DNA from: Bosea vestrisii
Lineage (GTDB): Bacteria; Pseudomonadota; Alphaproteobacteria; Rhizobiales; Beijerinckiaceae
Assembly: GCF_030144325.1 (NCBI RefSeq)
Contig: NZ_CP126307.1
Location: forward strand, 2,852,001-2,916,000
Reading direction: 5' to 3'
DNA: 64,000 nucleotides
This document shows, in pieces, positions 17,774 to 27,063 of the stretch. The position numbers and the translations under genes were made by a program. Numbering within the stretch: the first letter of the stretch is position 1; each line of letters starts with the position of its first letter. The notes beneath the pieces are model-generated. The model was not told the DNA's origin. It worked only from the letters and a program-made list of their open reading frames with translations, and did not search any database.

Positions 17774-18199
17774 TCATTCGATGATCTGAACGATCTTGCG
17801 CGACTTGGGCTCGACCAGGACGGTCTGGTCATTGATGACCGTGTAGCGATACTCGGTCTTGCCGTAGCGGGCGGGCACATCGTGGTAGGTCACCGTCGTC
17901 GGCAACGTTGCGCCGACTATGACCTTTTCCCGATATGTGACCGAAGGCACCTTTTGCTCCCTCACATAGGTGCGAAACTCGGTCCGCTGATCCGCGGTGA
18001 TACCGCCGACCACCGCGCCGACTGCAGCGCCACCGACCGCACCTACAGCTGCACCAGCGGGCCCACCGACGATTGCCCCTCCGACGGCACCAGTACCTGC
18101 ACCGGCGGCAGCGCCCCCGGCTGCGCCCGAGTTGGACTGCGAGAACGCCGTCGCCGGGACAATGGCGAGCGCGGCGATAACAACGAGGTTCTTAATCAT
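17774..18199 (-). CDS. DUF1236 protein with glycine-zipper segment
   Basis: A 141-residue secreted protein: signal peptide to about residue 21 (cut after AFS-Q), a glycine/alanine zipper (~residues 25-68, with repeated GGAxVG), and a C-terminal DUF1236 domain (~residues 70-141) containing FRTYVREQKVPSVTYREK, the TYHDVPARYG step and the ending VLVEPKSRKIVQIIE. DUF1236 proteins are common envelope proteins of Hyphomicrobiales with unknown role. A perfect EcfG-type promoter ends 37 bases before the ATG. A paralogue with the same layout lies at 27293-27709. Confidence 0.88.
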   Translation of the reverse strand: MIKNLVVIAALAIVPATAFSQSNSGAAGGAAAGAGTGAVGGAIVGGPAGAAVGAVGGAAVGAVVGGITADQRTEFRTYVREQKVPSVTYREKVIVGATLPTTVTYHDVPARYGKTEYRYTVINDQTVLVEPKSRKIVQIIE

Positions 18200-18235
18200 G
18201 GATCGTCTCCGTGCGTGGCCCCCGCCGCAGTTCTA

Positions 18236-18260
18236 AACGGTCGTCCAGATCGCAGGTTCC
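18236..18260 (-). promoter_or_regulatory. EcfG-type promoter, perfect consensus
   Basis: On the minus strand GGAAC (18260-18256), 16 bases, CGTT (18239-18236). It ends 37 bases before the DUF1236 start at 18199. Confidence 0.75.
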
Positions 18261-18829
18261 ATGAATAGTCATTCATAATTACTACGTTCAGCAGTATTAA
18301 CGCCTGTTCATCTTGATGTTGAGAAGATGTGTCTCAAGCTTTGATTGTACCAACGGGGTTTGACGTCGTTAACCCCATGCGCAGGCGCAGCCGCGCATTG
18401 CCTGGCCCACTTAGTAGACCAGGGCGAGACCTCTCTGCCGGAGAGATGCGAAAAGGACGAGCGGGGCTGCGGCGCGGTAGGACACCGCGATCATTCGTCG
18501 TCGTCTGTGCGCGTCATCCTGCTCGGTCCCGGCCATGCGCAGCATGATACGGCCGGCTGTAGCTAGAAGGCTCTTCCTCGTCTTCCACGGCAGCCGGCGT
18601 CGGATCTCCCGCTCGATCCCCTTCAGCCTGACCGACGAGCTAAGTATTGCCGACGATGACAGCGGCCATTCGGCGATGAGGGACGGTGAGGCTTCGACGG
18701 CGTGCTTGGCAGGCATCCAGGCCAACTCGAGAATGGAAAGGTGCAGGGTGAACTTCAATCGATCGCGTGTGTTTCGGAAGGCAAGAACCAGGGCTCACGT
18801 CGACCACGTCACAGCAGACGCGACTGCGC
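18261..18829. other. Stretch without a convincing gene
   Basis: Both strands have open frames of ~100 codons here, but none has a ribosome site, a recognisable motif or a consistent start. Just beyond it, the plus strand near 18850-18930 encodes DEALTALADAAANQKAKSG followed by a basic tail and stop, perhaps the end of a lost gene. Confidence 0.35.
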
Positions 18830-19290
18830 TCAATGAGGAATCCCGACGGATGAAGCGCTGACCGCGCTTGCCGACGCTGCGGCCAACCAGAAGGCGAAGT
18901 CCGGCACGGCTGCGAGATCCTCAAAGGCAGCGTAAGGTATTGAGACGCAAAAGGCGGTGGCGGAAACGTCACCGCCTTTTTGCAACTGCAGGATTTCGAT
19001 GTCGCGGGCGGTGATCAGGATTTGTTCTTGATTGAGTTTTTCTTCAAGCGTGCACCGGAACCCACTCCACCATTCCTTGTCCAGGGCGTCCACAACCACT
19101 TCGAAGATCTCGATCTCGTCGCTCTGGGTGTCATTGCCACTTTGCAGCGGCCTTGCGCCGGCGTGCGCTTGTGAGCCGTCACACCGCCAAATTTCTCAGT
19201 CAGTTCGCGTTCGATGCCCGTGAACATGCTCTCGGAAAACGGCGTTCCGTCATTGCTGTTCATCGGAATATAGATTTCGACGCTCTTCAT
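18830..19290 (-). pseudogene. Conserved hypothetical protein split by a frameshift
   Basis: ATG 19290 opens MKSVEIYIPMNSNDGTPFSE and reads through ERELTEKFGGVTAHKRTPAQG; after ~19150 the sensible continuation is in another frame: SGNDTQSDEIEIFEVVVDAL, DKEWWSGFRCTLEEKLNQE and ILITARDIEILQ. The two pieces form one ~100-residue protein of a conserved soluble family (pattern: EIYIP..DNDG.PF, FGGVTA..R.PA.G, DEI.IFEV, WW..FR..LE..F.QE). The shift removes the second half from translation. After DIEILQ the frame runs into the terminator hairpin and ends at 18830, so the natural stop has also been lost. Confidence 0.6.
18950..18981. terminator. Strong bidirectional terminator hairpin
   Basis: AAAAGGCGGTG (18950-18960) and CACCGCCTTTT (18971-18981) form a perfect 11-bp stem with a 10-base loop; T/A runs on both sides allow termination in both directions. 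It lies just past the C-terminal coding part of the minus-strand gene at 19290. Confidence 0.75.
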
Positions 19291-19315
19291 GGTCGCTCCT
19301 GGGAGATCACCAACA

Positions 19316-20261
19316 TCATGATCCGCGAGAGCGTGCCCCTGACGACAGGGGCCATAAGAGTGGTCGCTCCTCGCCGAGATCGTTCCTGAGGGTCACGGCG
19401 GCGATCGCGGCCTGCCCGTTACAGACGCTGATTTGATCCAGGCCGTAGACGACATCTCCGGCTGCATAGAGCTGTTTTACAGCCGTGCGCTGGTGGCGAT
19501 CGACTTTGATGCACCCATCGTCCGAGGCGCTGGCGCCCAGGATCTTTGCGAGCCTTGAATGAATGGAAGAGCCAAGTGCCGGATAGACGGCATCGTAGAT
19601 TTCGCTTTCGTCTGCGGTCGCCACTTCAAGACCGTTTTCGCGAAGATTGATCGCAGTGATGGGGCCGAGCCGGATGGCAGCATTAATCCGCCCAAGGCGG
19701 CGCCGCAGATCATCGTCAAAGTCGTCGGCTGTATTCGATATGATCGTTACGCGCTCGGTATAGGAGCGCAGGAACTCGGCTTCGCAGACGGCCCTGTCGC
19801 CGGTGCCGATGACCGCAACGTTCTGACCGGATACCTCATACCCGTCGCAGACCGGGCAATATCGCAGATGACCGCGGCCAAGTGCTTTGGCGTGAGTGTC
19901 ATCATCGATATCGGGACGCTTGTTGGTAACACCGGTCGCCAGAAGAACGGAGCGCGCCGCAAAAGAAGTATTCGTTGAATGCGCCGCGAATCCCTCAGGC
20001 GTTTTCTGAAGATCCTCGATCCGCCCTTGGATCAGGGCAGCGCCATAGAAGCGGGCATGCTCGCGCAACAGTGAAAGATAATCGCGACCGGAGATCCCTT
20101 CTGGAAATCCCGAGAGGTTATGGCTTTCAGGAATCAGGAGCGCTCGACTGTGGCCATTATCGATCAGCACTCACGCGCAAATTAAACCGGGCTAGGTAAA
20201 TCGCTGCCGTAAGTCCTGCGGGGCCGCCGCCGATTATGAGGCAATCGAGCTCAGAGTTCAT
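19316..20261 (-). pseudogene. Thioredoxin reductase-like FAD oxidoreductase, N-terminal frameshift
   Basis: ATG 20261 overlaps the stop of the upstream gene (ATGA) and gives MNSELDCLIIGGGPAGLTAA, the FAD-binding GxGxxG motif, then IYLARFNLRV; a shift near 20173 is needed to continue VLIDNGHSRALLIPESHNL. The rest shows the CxxC redox pair (YCPVCDGYE), the NADPH-binding VIGTGDRAVCEAEFL and the C-terminal YAAGDVVYGLDQISVCNGQAAIAA. This is the TrxB-like pyridine nucleotide-disulphide oxidoreductase fold, about 310 residues if repaired. The shift uncouples the FAD-binding N-terminus, so the gene is probably dead. It is coupled to the isochorismatase-like gene, which is also broken. Confidence 0.75.
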
Positions 20262-20860
20262 GTGCGCCATTCTTCGAGAATCTGTGCTGTCTCCAGGACA
20301 GTGATCTGTTGGCTGAAGCGCTGCTCGAACAAAGAGAGCAGGGCATCATGCCCGGTATCGGAAAAACTGCAGACAGCGTCTTTCGCGACGATCACGTGGA
20401 AGCCGTGATCGACCGCTCCTAATGCGGATGACAGCACGCAGACATCGGTTTCTGCTCCGGTCAAAATCACCGTTTCAACGTCGCGCTCGCGCAGGTGGGC
20501 CACAAGGCTTGCGGCCCGCGAACGCACAATAGACGGGCTTGTCAATGACCGGAGCGGGAGGTGCGAAGCGCGCAAGTTTGGGAACGAGCTCCAGCAAGGC
20601 AGGATCGATGCTCGAGTGTCGTCTCGGGCAAGCGGCGATAGAATGCTCTCCAGGCGCCTCTTCGCCGTCTCCGGCGTTGGCGGCGTGACGAAGCGGGTAA
20701 AAATCGTCGCGTCGGGCCGATGCTTGGCAAGAGCCACACACTGCGGCAGGACATTGGGCAGCCAGGGCGTTGACCACAGACCCTCGTCCGAAAACACTCT
20801 TTGCATGTTGATGCAGATGTGCACGGCGCGAAGCGTCAGAGGCGTCAAAGCATGGTGCAT
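20258..20860 (-). pseudogene. Isochorismatase-family hydrolase with compensating frameshifts
   Basis: Start ATG 20860, preceded by AGGAGAGG. The frame is open to the stop, but the middle third (~residues 63-117) is out of frame: the expected family sequence appears as WRAFYRRLPETTLE in a second frame and DPALLELVPKLARFAPPAP plus VIDKPVYCAF in a third, after which the first frame resumes with LVAHLRERDVETVILTGAET. Three indels therefore cancel out. The catalytic Asp is Asn (ICINMQRVF), the catalytic Lys lies in the misframed VIDK segment, and only Cys (TDVCVLSS) is retained. The product would be full length but inactive. The isochorismatase fold acts on small amides and vinyl ethers; the substrate is unknown. 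Confidence 0.7.
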
Positions 20861-21064
20861 GGACCTCTCCTTTCTTCGCGCTCGCCAATGTCTGTATGTA
20901 CCTCCGTAGCGAACTGGTCGGTGGGGCAAAACGTTCCACGGTCTCCTATTTTGCTGCCATCCTGCCGGCCTCCGAAGCGCGCACCACTCTGAAATGCCGA
21001 TCGGCAATGGAGGCTGGATGGGCTAACAAACCTGCACGCCGGTCGGGATCAGTGCTCATGAGGA

Positions 21065-21538
21065 TCAGAGCTTGCCCTCGGCGAGCAGCTCGCGGGTTCG
21101 CTTCAGGGTGGACAGCAGGGCGGCCTTGTAGCCCTTGTCGCTGTCGAACTGCGCCTGCTCCGCCTGTTCCTCGGGGCCGTTCGGCTCCTTGCCCCGCAGG
21201 CCGAGGTAGCAGTAGAATTTCAGCTGGAGCTCGCCCGCTTCATCCTCGAACAGCTCGTTGACGATCGCGCCTTCACGCGGGCCAGTGGCCTGGAAGAAGG
21301 TCACCTTGCGTTGCAGCTCCAGCGTGATGATCTCGCGCAGATCAGTGCCGGCGATCGTGGCGTCGCGCACGAAGTGGGTCGCGCTCTCCTCCGTGACGTC
21401 GCAGCGGGTGCAGAGGCCGGGGGGAAGGAACAGGCGCGCGTCGCGGGCCTTTAGCTCCAGGCCCTTCCAGACCTGCTCGTGGGTGAGCTTGGGTTCGCCT
21501 TCCGGGTTCACCGGGACGGTGGCGGTTGAATAGATCAT
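21065..21538 (-). CDS. DUF1857 (SRPBCC-fold) protein
   Basis: A 157-residue soluble protein of the AtaL-like DUF1857 family, START/SRPBCC fold. Typical features are the opening strand (IYSTATVPVNPEG), LTHEQVWKGLELKARDARL and TITLEL-type strands ending with a helix (RELLAEGKL). Members bind hydrophobic ligands; no enzyme activity is established. It lies 38 bases downstream of the SDR gene on the same strand, so both are probably transcribed from the promoter region shared with the divergent LysR gene. Confidence 0.82.
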   Translation of the reverse strand: MIYSTATVPVNPEGEPKLTHEQVWKGLELKARDARLFLPPGLCTRCDVTEESATHFVRDATIAGTDLREIITLELQRKVTFFQATGPREGAIVNELFEDEAGELQLKFYCYLGLRGKEPNGPEEQAEQAQFDSDKGYKAALLSTLKRTRELLAEGKL

Positions 21539-21576
21539 GACGATGGTCCTTGTCCGTGTGGTTCGAATGGCGGATG

Positions 21577-22437
21577 TCAGCCGGCGATCTGCGCGACGTA
21601 GTCGCGGTAGGAGCGCAGAGGCCGGCCCAGAAGCGTGGTCAGGCGATCGACGTCTCCGGTCTCGGGCAGCATGCCGTCGGTCAGGAAGCGCTCGGCCATC
21701 AGACGCATGTCGAAGGCCATCCAGCTCGGCATGAACTGGCGCAGATTCTGCTCGAAGCCGGCGGTGTCATCGCCCGGGTAGGCGATCTTGCGGCCAAGAA
21801 CCTCAGTCCATACGGCGGCGGCATCCGCGCCGGTCAGCGTGTCCGGACCGACCAGGTTGATACGTTTGAGCGGGAGCGGCGTGGCCGACTCGCGGCGGAT
21901 CAACTCGATCGCGGCGATCTCGCCGACATCGCGCGCGTCGATCATCGCCAGGCCCTTGTCGCCGATTGGCATAGGATAGATGCCGTAGCCGGTTACCACA
22001 TCCTTGATCGTGATCTCGTTGTCCATGTAGTAGGCGGGCCGCAGGACCGTGGCGTTCAGGCCCATCCCCTCGATCATGCGCTCGACGCCGAACTTGCCCG
22101 CGAAATGGGGCACGTTGACGTAAACGTCGCTGTGGATCACCGAGAGATAGACGATCCGCTCGATCCTCGCCTCGCGGGCGATATTGAGAGCGATTAGCGC
22201 CTGCGTGTATTCGTCGGCGACAACCCCATTGAGCAGGAACAGGGTGGAGACGCCGGACATGGCGCTGCGCAGCGAGTCGACGTCGAGAAGGTCGCCTTGG
22301 ACGACGTTGACGCCGGCGGGGAATTTGGCCTTGGCGGGATCGCGGACCAAAGCGCGGACATCGGTGCCACGCTTCACGAGTTGTTCTACGACGTTGCGGC
22401 CGACATTGCCGGTCGCGCCGGTTACAAGAATAGTCAT
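21577..22437 (-). CDS. NmrA-like NAD(P)-binding SDR oxidoreductase
   Basis: A 286-residue atypical short-chain dehydrogenase. The N-terminal Rossmann motif is GATGNVGRNVVEQL (residues 7-20), followed by RALVRDPAKAKFP, a GDLLDVDSLR acid loop, and LRPAYYMDN in place of the classical YxxxK active site. This is the pattern of NmrA/HSCARG-type and quinone-reductase-like (QorB/YtfG) proteins, which act as redox sensors or NADPH:quinone reductases. ATG 22437 follows GGAGAAAT. It is divergent from the LysR regulator at 22542, which probably controls it. Confidence 0.88.
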   Translation of the reverse strand: MTILVTGATGNVGRNVVEQLVKRGTDVRALVRDPAKAKFPAGVNVVQGDLLDVDSLRSAMSGVSTLFLLNGVVADEYTQALIALNIAREARIERIVYLSVIHSDVYVNVPHFAGKFGVERMIEGMGLNATVLRPAYYMDNEITIKDVVTGYGIYPMPIGDKGLAMIDARDVGEIAAIELIRRESATPLPLKRINLVGPDTLTGADAAAVWTEVLGRKIAYPGDDTAGFEQNLRQFMPSWMAFDMRLMAERFLTDGMLPETGDVDRLTTLLGRPLRSYRDYVAQIAG

Positions 22438-22541
22438 GGTATTTCTCCGGGGTTGAATTGTTTAACTGGGATTGAATTTAGCGTTCAACATTCCGTAGAC
22501 TAGATGTTATAAATAGACAGACTGTCTCACTGGTGGAACGC

Positions 22542-23435
22542 ATGGATCTTCTCGCCCTCGCCGATTTCAATCTCGTCGCCCGCCACGGCGGCTTCGGAAA
22601 AGCCTCACGCGCCGCAGGGCGCCCGAAGGCAACGCTGTCTCGCCGCGTCGCGGACCTGGAGGCAGGCCTCGACCTCCGCTTGTTCGAGCGGAGCGCGCGC
22701 GCATTGAAGCTGACCGAGGAAGGGCGGGCGCTGTTCGAGCGGACCGCTCAGTTGCTCACCGAACTTGACGAGACGGCCGCGGCGATCGCATCAGGCGGTC
22801 AGAGTCCTAGAGGGAGGCTGCGCATCAGTGCGCCTCTGCTGTTTTCTCAGACTGCGATGGGCAGGCTGGCTGCAAGATTTGCCCTAAAGTATCCGGAGGT
22901 CCGTCTCGAGATCACGACCGAGGACCGTTCCGTCGACATGGTCGAGGAAGCCTATGATCTGGTGATACGGGTCAACCCGGAACCGGATGAAAGCCTTGTC
23001 GGACGCGTCTTCCTTCACGATCGCCTGGTGGTCGTGGCAAGCTCGGACATGGCGCCGCCGGCAAGTGGATCAACCGTGCCGGCCGTCGTCCGCGGGCCGG
23101 CCCGCCAAGGCGAAGCTTGGAACGTGACGACACCGGCGGGTAAATCGAAGTTCGCGGTCAATCCGATCCTGAGCCTTTCATCGCTCGTGATGGTTCGGGA
23201 TGCCGTTCGAATGGGCGTTGGCGCCGGGCGTCTTCCCGTCTCGCTCGTCAGTCACGATCTCGCCGACGGCACGCTCGTGCATTGGGGCGACGTGGAAGGG
23301 CCGGAAATCGCCCTGTGGGCCCTTTATCCAACGCGTCGGCTACTGAGCGCGCGCGTCTCTGCATTCCTTGACTTGTTGAAGGAAGCCTTTCCGCAAGGGA
23401 CACCTGACGAACTCGCTGCCTATGTCGGGAGATGA
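22542..23435 (+). CDS. LysR-family transcriptional regulator
   Basis: About 297 residues: N-terminal winged HTH (~1-60, ADFNLVARHGGFGKASRAAG and LSRRVADLEAGLDLRLFER) and a substrate-binding domain (~90-295) of the CrgA/AaeR group (GRLRISAPLLFSQ, DLVIRVNPEPDESLVGR, LALYPTRR-type ending). I use ATG 22542; GTG 22533 is possible. It is divergent from the SDR-DUF1857 operon across ~105 bases, the classical LysR arrangement, and probably activates it in response to an aromatic or quinone-like compound (inference). Confidence 0.9.
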   Translation: MDLLALADFNLVARHGGFGKASRAAGRPKATLSRRVADLEAGLDLRLFERSARALKLTEEGRALFERTAQLLTELDETAAAIASGGQSPRGRLRISAPLLFSQTAMGRLAARFALKYPEVRLEITTEDRSVDMVEEAYDLVIRVNPEPDESLVGRVFLHDRLVVVASSDMAPPASGSTVPAVVRGPARQGEAWNVTTPAGKSKFAVNPILSLSSLVMVRDAVRMGVGAGRLPVSLVSHDLADGTLVHWGDVEGPEIALWALYPTRRLLSARVSAFLDLLKEAFPQGTPDELAAYVGR

Positions 23436-23700
23436 AATCCCGGCCCCGTGCCGCGGAGGCCTAGCCGTACCCTAAGCCCTCAGAGCAAGCTGCTCGCGCC
23501 AACCCCGAGTTCGCGTGATCGTCAGAAGCATCTGCTTTGTTCGACTGCCAGCAGCAGGCCGTAGGGCCGCCTGTAAAAGGCGCAGCGCCTCCAGCTCACT
23601 CTGCGCGATCGACGAGGAGACGTCCGGCCGATCGCGAGGGCATTTGGTAATGCCCGCCGGTTGAGCCGAGGGCGCCATAGCTCATCCGGGGCAAAAGCGT

Positions 23701-25551
23701 TTAGGCTGCGAATTCTTTATCCGCCGCGCGCCACGTCATCTGCTTGCGTATCTCGCCGTCAAGTGACTGCCCAAAATGCCTCATCAGCTCGGATGCAATG
23801 TCGCGGGGCACCGCTGGCGAGAACAGGTAGCCTTGTCCCAACCTGCAGCCGATATCGGCCAGAAGGTTTGCCTGGGCCTCTCCCTCGATGCCCTCGGCTA
23901 TAATCCTGATATCGAGCTTGCGTGCGATGTCGACCAGGCCTTCAACGATCGCCAGGCTCGGGTCGCCCTTGGCAAGGCGGTCGATGAACGCCTTGTCAAT
24001 CTTGATAATATCGACAGGCACCGTAAGCAGATGCGTGAGAGAGGCGAAGCCGGTGCCGAAATCGTCTAGGGCAACCCGCAGGCCATGGCCGCGCAAGGCT
24101 TTGATTTCGCGCGCTACGACCGGATCGCGGTCCCCGAGGTAAACCGATTCCGTTACCTCGAGGATGATGTGTTCCAATGGAACGTTCTCGCGCCCGAAAG
24201 CAGCTTCGAGACGTGCGTACAGCGTGCCGCTGTGGAAGTCCGCCGAGGTTATGTTGATGCCCACGTGCTGAAGGGGAATGCCTCGCTCAAGCCAGGAACG
24301 CGCATCGGCGGCGACGATCGCCATCATGCGTTCTGTCAGCTGCGAGGCCACGCCGACGTCGGACGTGGCGTGATGAAAAGCAGCCGCCGATACGATCTCG
24401 CCGCTTTGCTTGCGCAGGCGGCAGAGTGCTTCCAGCCCGACGATCTCGCGGGTATCGAGCCGCACGATAGGCTGGTAGAACGCGTCGATCCTGCCTTCGC
24501 GCAAGGCGGCGCCGACATCCCGGATGACCTCAATGCGGGTCTCGATCGCGCTACCGATCCCAGGAGAGTACAGTACGAAGCCGCCGCGGCCATTGTCCTT
24601 GGCATCATAGAGGGCATAGTCGGCGTGCTCTCGGACGCTCATCGCGTCGGCGTCCTCTGGCGACAGCACCGCACCGCCGATCGTGGCTCGCGGCAGGATC
24701 ATGTGCCCGCTGCATTCGGCGGGCACGGCCAGGGCTTCGCGAATGCGTTGGACCACACGCTCGATGTCGGCAAGAGCCTCCGCTCCCTGAAGAATGACGG
24801 CGAACTCATCGCCCCCCATTCGAAATACGCGGTCCGGCGCCACCGTGGCGCTGACGCGCGATGCAATCGTTTGCAGCAGAGCGTCCCCGGTTGCGTGTCC
24901 GAACGTGTCGTTAATGGTCTTGAGATTGTCGAGGTCGAGGGCCAGCAGTGCCCAGGCACCCGGCTCGGCACAGGGCAGACGCTCCAACGCCACATCGAAC
25001 CCCGCCCGGTTCGGCAGGTCCGTCAGGGCGTCGACGAAGGCGCGGCGCTCACGCTCGATTACGCGCTGATGGCGTTCCAGAGCTATGGCGCACAGAGAGG
25101 CGCAGGAGGCGACCACTTCTCGCTCTTGTAATGTAGGCCCCCGCCTCTCCGGAAAATAGAAGGCAAAGGTGCCTAGCACCGTGCCGTCGGCGGCCTGGAT
25201 CGGGGAGGACCAGCAAGCGCTGAGCCCCAAGGCCAGAACCGGATCCTTGAAGTCGGCCCAGCGGGGGTCGGATGCGATATCGGTCACCGCCACCCCTGCC
25301 CCGAGATAGGCGGCGCTACCGCAGGAGCCGACCTGCGGACCGATCATCAAGCCTTCCAACAACGCGGTATACGCGGCGGGAAAGCTCGGCCCCGCAAGCG
25401 GATATAGAAGACCGTTGCGCTCCACCCGCAAAACGGAACACCAGACGCCCGGCAGATGCCTTTCGATCTCACGGCAAAGCCGATCCGTCGTCGCTTCAAG
25501 GGCCTCCCCTTTGGCGATCATTTCAAGGATTATGTTTTGGAGCTGCAGCAC
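23701..25551 (-). CDS. GAF-GGDEF-EAL cyclic-di-GMP signalling protein
   Basis: A 616-residue cytoplasmic protein: GAF domain (~1-160), GGDEF (~170-330) and EAL (~345-600). The cyclase loop is intact (RMGGDEFAVIL) and the EAL domain keeps GLEALCRL, EVTES, DDFGTGFASL, KIDKAFID and the final LGQGYLFSPA, so both activities are possible. GTG 25551 is the first start in view, but the sequence just upstream stays open and the linker-like LQLQNIILEMIAKGEALE at the start suggests a further N-terminal sensor part has been lost or misread. It is isolated; the 260 bases after it hold nothing clear. Confidence 0.88.
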   Translation of the reverse strand: MLQLQNIILEMIAKGEALEATTDRLCREIERHLPGVWCSVLRVERNGLLYPLAGPSFPAAYTALLEGLMIGPQVGSCGSAAYLGAGVAVTDIASDPRWADFKDPVLALGLSACWSSPIQAADGTVLGTFAFYFPERRGPTLQEREVVASCASLCAIALERHQRVIERERRAFVDALTDLPNRAGFDVALERLPCAEPGAWALLALDLDNLKTINDTFGHATGDALLQTIASRVSATVAPDRVFRMGGDEFAVILQGAEALADIERVVQRIREALAVPAECSGHMILPRATIGGAVLSPEDADAMSVREHADYALYDAKDNGRGGFVLYSPGIGSAIETRIEVIRDVGAALREGRIDAFYQPIVRLDTREIVGLEALCRLRKQSGEIVSAAAFHHATSDVGVASQLTERMMAIVAADARSWLERGIPLQHVGINITSADFHSGTLYARLEAAFGRENVPLEHIILEVTESVYLGDRDPVVAREIKALRGHGLRVALDDFGTGFASLTHLLTVPVDIIKIDKAFIDRLAKGDPSLAIVEGLVDIARKLDIRIIAEGIEGEAQANLLADIGCRLGQGYLFSPAVPRDIASELMRHFGQSLDGEIRKQMTWRAADKEFAA

Positions 25552-25734
25552 GATTGCCCGATGTCCCCAACGACTACCCCCTCCAACAGCATTCCACCTG
25601 CGGGTGAATCTGGGGTGATGAGGCGTGATGAACGATCACCTAAACGGGGCCCTGGCTTTTGATCCTTCCGCCGCTCTCGAAGCGGTTCGCTATACCGAAA
25701 GCGCTGCTTCCAACGCGGGCGGCTGGAGACGGTG

Positions 25735-25857
25735 ATGAACTCGGCTCAGAGGCGCGGACTGACCCGGCTCATGCTCCGCTGGCCGCAACGTCTGACGGAA
25801 CTTAGCGACTGTTGTGGCCAGAATCCGCACGTCCTTGAACTGCCCGAAGCTTTTTGA
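25735..25857 (+). pseudogene. Truncated copy of the small gene at 42-284
   Basis: ATG 25735 gives a 40-residue product (start MNSAQRRGLTRLMLRWPQR) that matches the first half of the 80-residue protein at 42 almost residue for residue (e.g. RRGL.RLMLRWPQR, then GQ...LELPEAF against GQ...LELSEAY). TGA at 25855 cuts it short. No related sequence follows, so the second half has been lost. Confidence 0.65.
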
Positions 25858-26021
25858 GTTGCAATAGCTTTTTGAATAATGCCTCGCGCGCTAGACGCGC
25901 GATGCTTGAGACAACCGTGCTTCGCGGAGCCGCGCTGCTAGTGGGTGGGTTGTCCAATCACCGTCGGCCTCTGCCGTCGGCAGGCCTTTTTCGTGTTTGC
26001 TGGCCTGGTAAGCAAATATCA

Positions 26022-26046
26022 CGCTGGCGTGTTTTGCACGCCAGCG
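26022..26046 (-). terminator. Perfect 10-bp hairpin after the 26057 gene
   Basis: CGCTGGCGTG (26022-26031) and CACGCCAGCG (26037-26046) with a 5-base loop, placed 11 bases past the minus-strand stop at 26057. There is no long T run, so termination efficiency is uncertain. A second, GC-rich hairpin followed by TTTTT lies at about 25968-25992 on the plus strand. Confidence 0.6.
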
Positions 26047-26056
26047 ATGGCTCGGA

Positions 26057-26932
26057 CTAGCGCGATCCAAATAGCGCGCTCAGATCTGTCTCCTCGTCGC
26101 GATGTTTGCCGCCGAGGACAGCTGCAAACCACGCTACTGCAGCCCCAGCCAAGAGCGCGGCTGCGGTCAGGAATGCGGTTATGACGGCAATTCGGCGAGC
26201 GCGTTCGGCGGCTTGCTTCGCCGTTTCCTTTGCCTGGTTAAGCTTCGCATAGGCATCGTCGATGCGCTTTTCGGCATCTTGCTTCGAGACGTTCGCGCGC
26301 GCTGCGAGCCCGTTTGCGATGTAGGTGCGGTCAGTGGGATCGAGCGCGCCGCTCGCCAGACTGCGGACCAGAATGCGAGATGCCTCCTCACGTTCCGCGG
26401 CCGAGACCGGTTCGGTCCCCGAAGAACGCATCACCGAGTCGAGCGCCGAGGCAAGTGGATCGGCCTGCTGGGTGATCAGCGCGCCCGCGCCAGTCGCGGC
26501 GGCCGTCGCCCCGGTAACGGCGGTTTTGGCAGCGCCGGTTAGAGCCGAGCTGGTAAGCATCGCAACAAGCAGCGCACCTGCAGCCCAGACGACCAGTCCG
26601 TGCGCGCCATCTCTCACATGGCGTTCATGGACAGTGGCATCGAGGCTCGGCCGGCGCATCCGCCCAGCCAAATAGCCGCCTGCCGCACAGGCAGAAATCG
26701 TCACCCAAAGCGCCCAGAGCCCGGCCGCAACCGCTAATGCAGTCAGACCGGAAGAGCGAGAGGTGTCAGCGGAGACCATCGAAAGACCTATGGCAGAGCC
26801 GAATGCCGCCATGACGGTGGTGATTGCAGCAGCTATCACAGCGCCGCCAAAGATAGGGCTCCAGTCGAGATAAGATGAGCTATTGCCGGCGCCTGGTGCG
26901 GCGACAACCACATCCGTTGTGTCCATTGCCAT
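26057..26932 (-). CDS. Conserved polytopic membrane protein (291 aa)
   Basis: Four hydrophobic segments: ~23-52 (WSPIFGGAVIAAAITTVMA), ~65-90, ~112-140 and ~250-275, with a long helical, probably coiled-coil region between the last two (KQDAEKRIDDAYAKLNQAKE). The central loop carries ADPLASALDSVMR. Proteins with this layout are common and unnamed in Hyphomicrobiales; a role in envelope stress is plausible because the gene sits 11 bases behind a tiny membrane-protein gene with a perfect EcfG-type promoter. No enzymatic motif is visible. Confidence 0.78.
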   Translation of the reverse strand: MAMDTTDVVVAAPGAGNSSSYLDWSPIFGGAVIAAAITTVMAAFGSAIGLSMVSADTSRSSGLTALAVAAGLWALWVTISACAAGGYLAGRMRRPSLDATVHERHVRDGAHGLVVWAAGALLVAMLTSSALTGAAKTAVTGATAAATGAGALITQQADPLASALDSVMRSSGTEPVSAAEREEASRILVRSLASGALDPTDRTYIANGLAARANVSKQDAEKRIDDAYAKLNQAKETAKQAAERARRIAVITAFLTAAALLAGAAVAWFAAVLGGKHRDEETDLSALFGSR

Positions 26933-26943
26933 GACATCAACTC

Positions 26944-27018
26944 CTAGCGGAGGCCGAGAAACGAAAGGATGGCCAGAACGACGACGATGAGGCCGACGAT
27001 GTAGATGATGCCGTGCAT
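26944..27018 (-). CDS. 24-residue single-pass membrane peptide
   Basis: ATG 27018 gives MHGIIYIVGLIVVVLAILSF and then LGLR and a stop at 26944. It is one hydrophobic helix with a short basic end, the form of many stress-linked micro-proteins of Hyphomicrobiales. AGAACTTCT precedes the start. It sits 11 bases upstream of the membrane gene ending at 26057 and 46 bases after a perfect EcfG-type promoter, so it is probably the first gene of a stress-induced operon. Confidence 0.65.
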   Translation of the reverse strand: MHGIIYIVGLIVVVLAILSFLGLR

Positions 27019-27063
27019 AGAAGTTCTCCCGCAGACGCGCCGGAAATGGTCACGCGGCAGAAA

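Noticed and set aside
18411..18758. 115-codon minus-strand frame
   Set aside because: Contains a hydrophobic stretch by chance but has no ribosome site, family pattern or neighbour that supports it.
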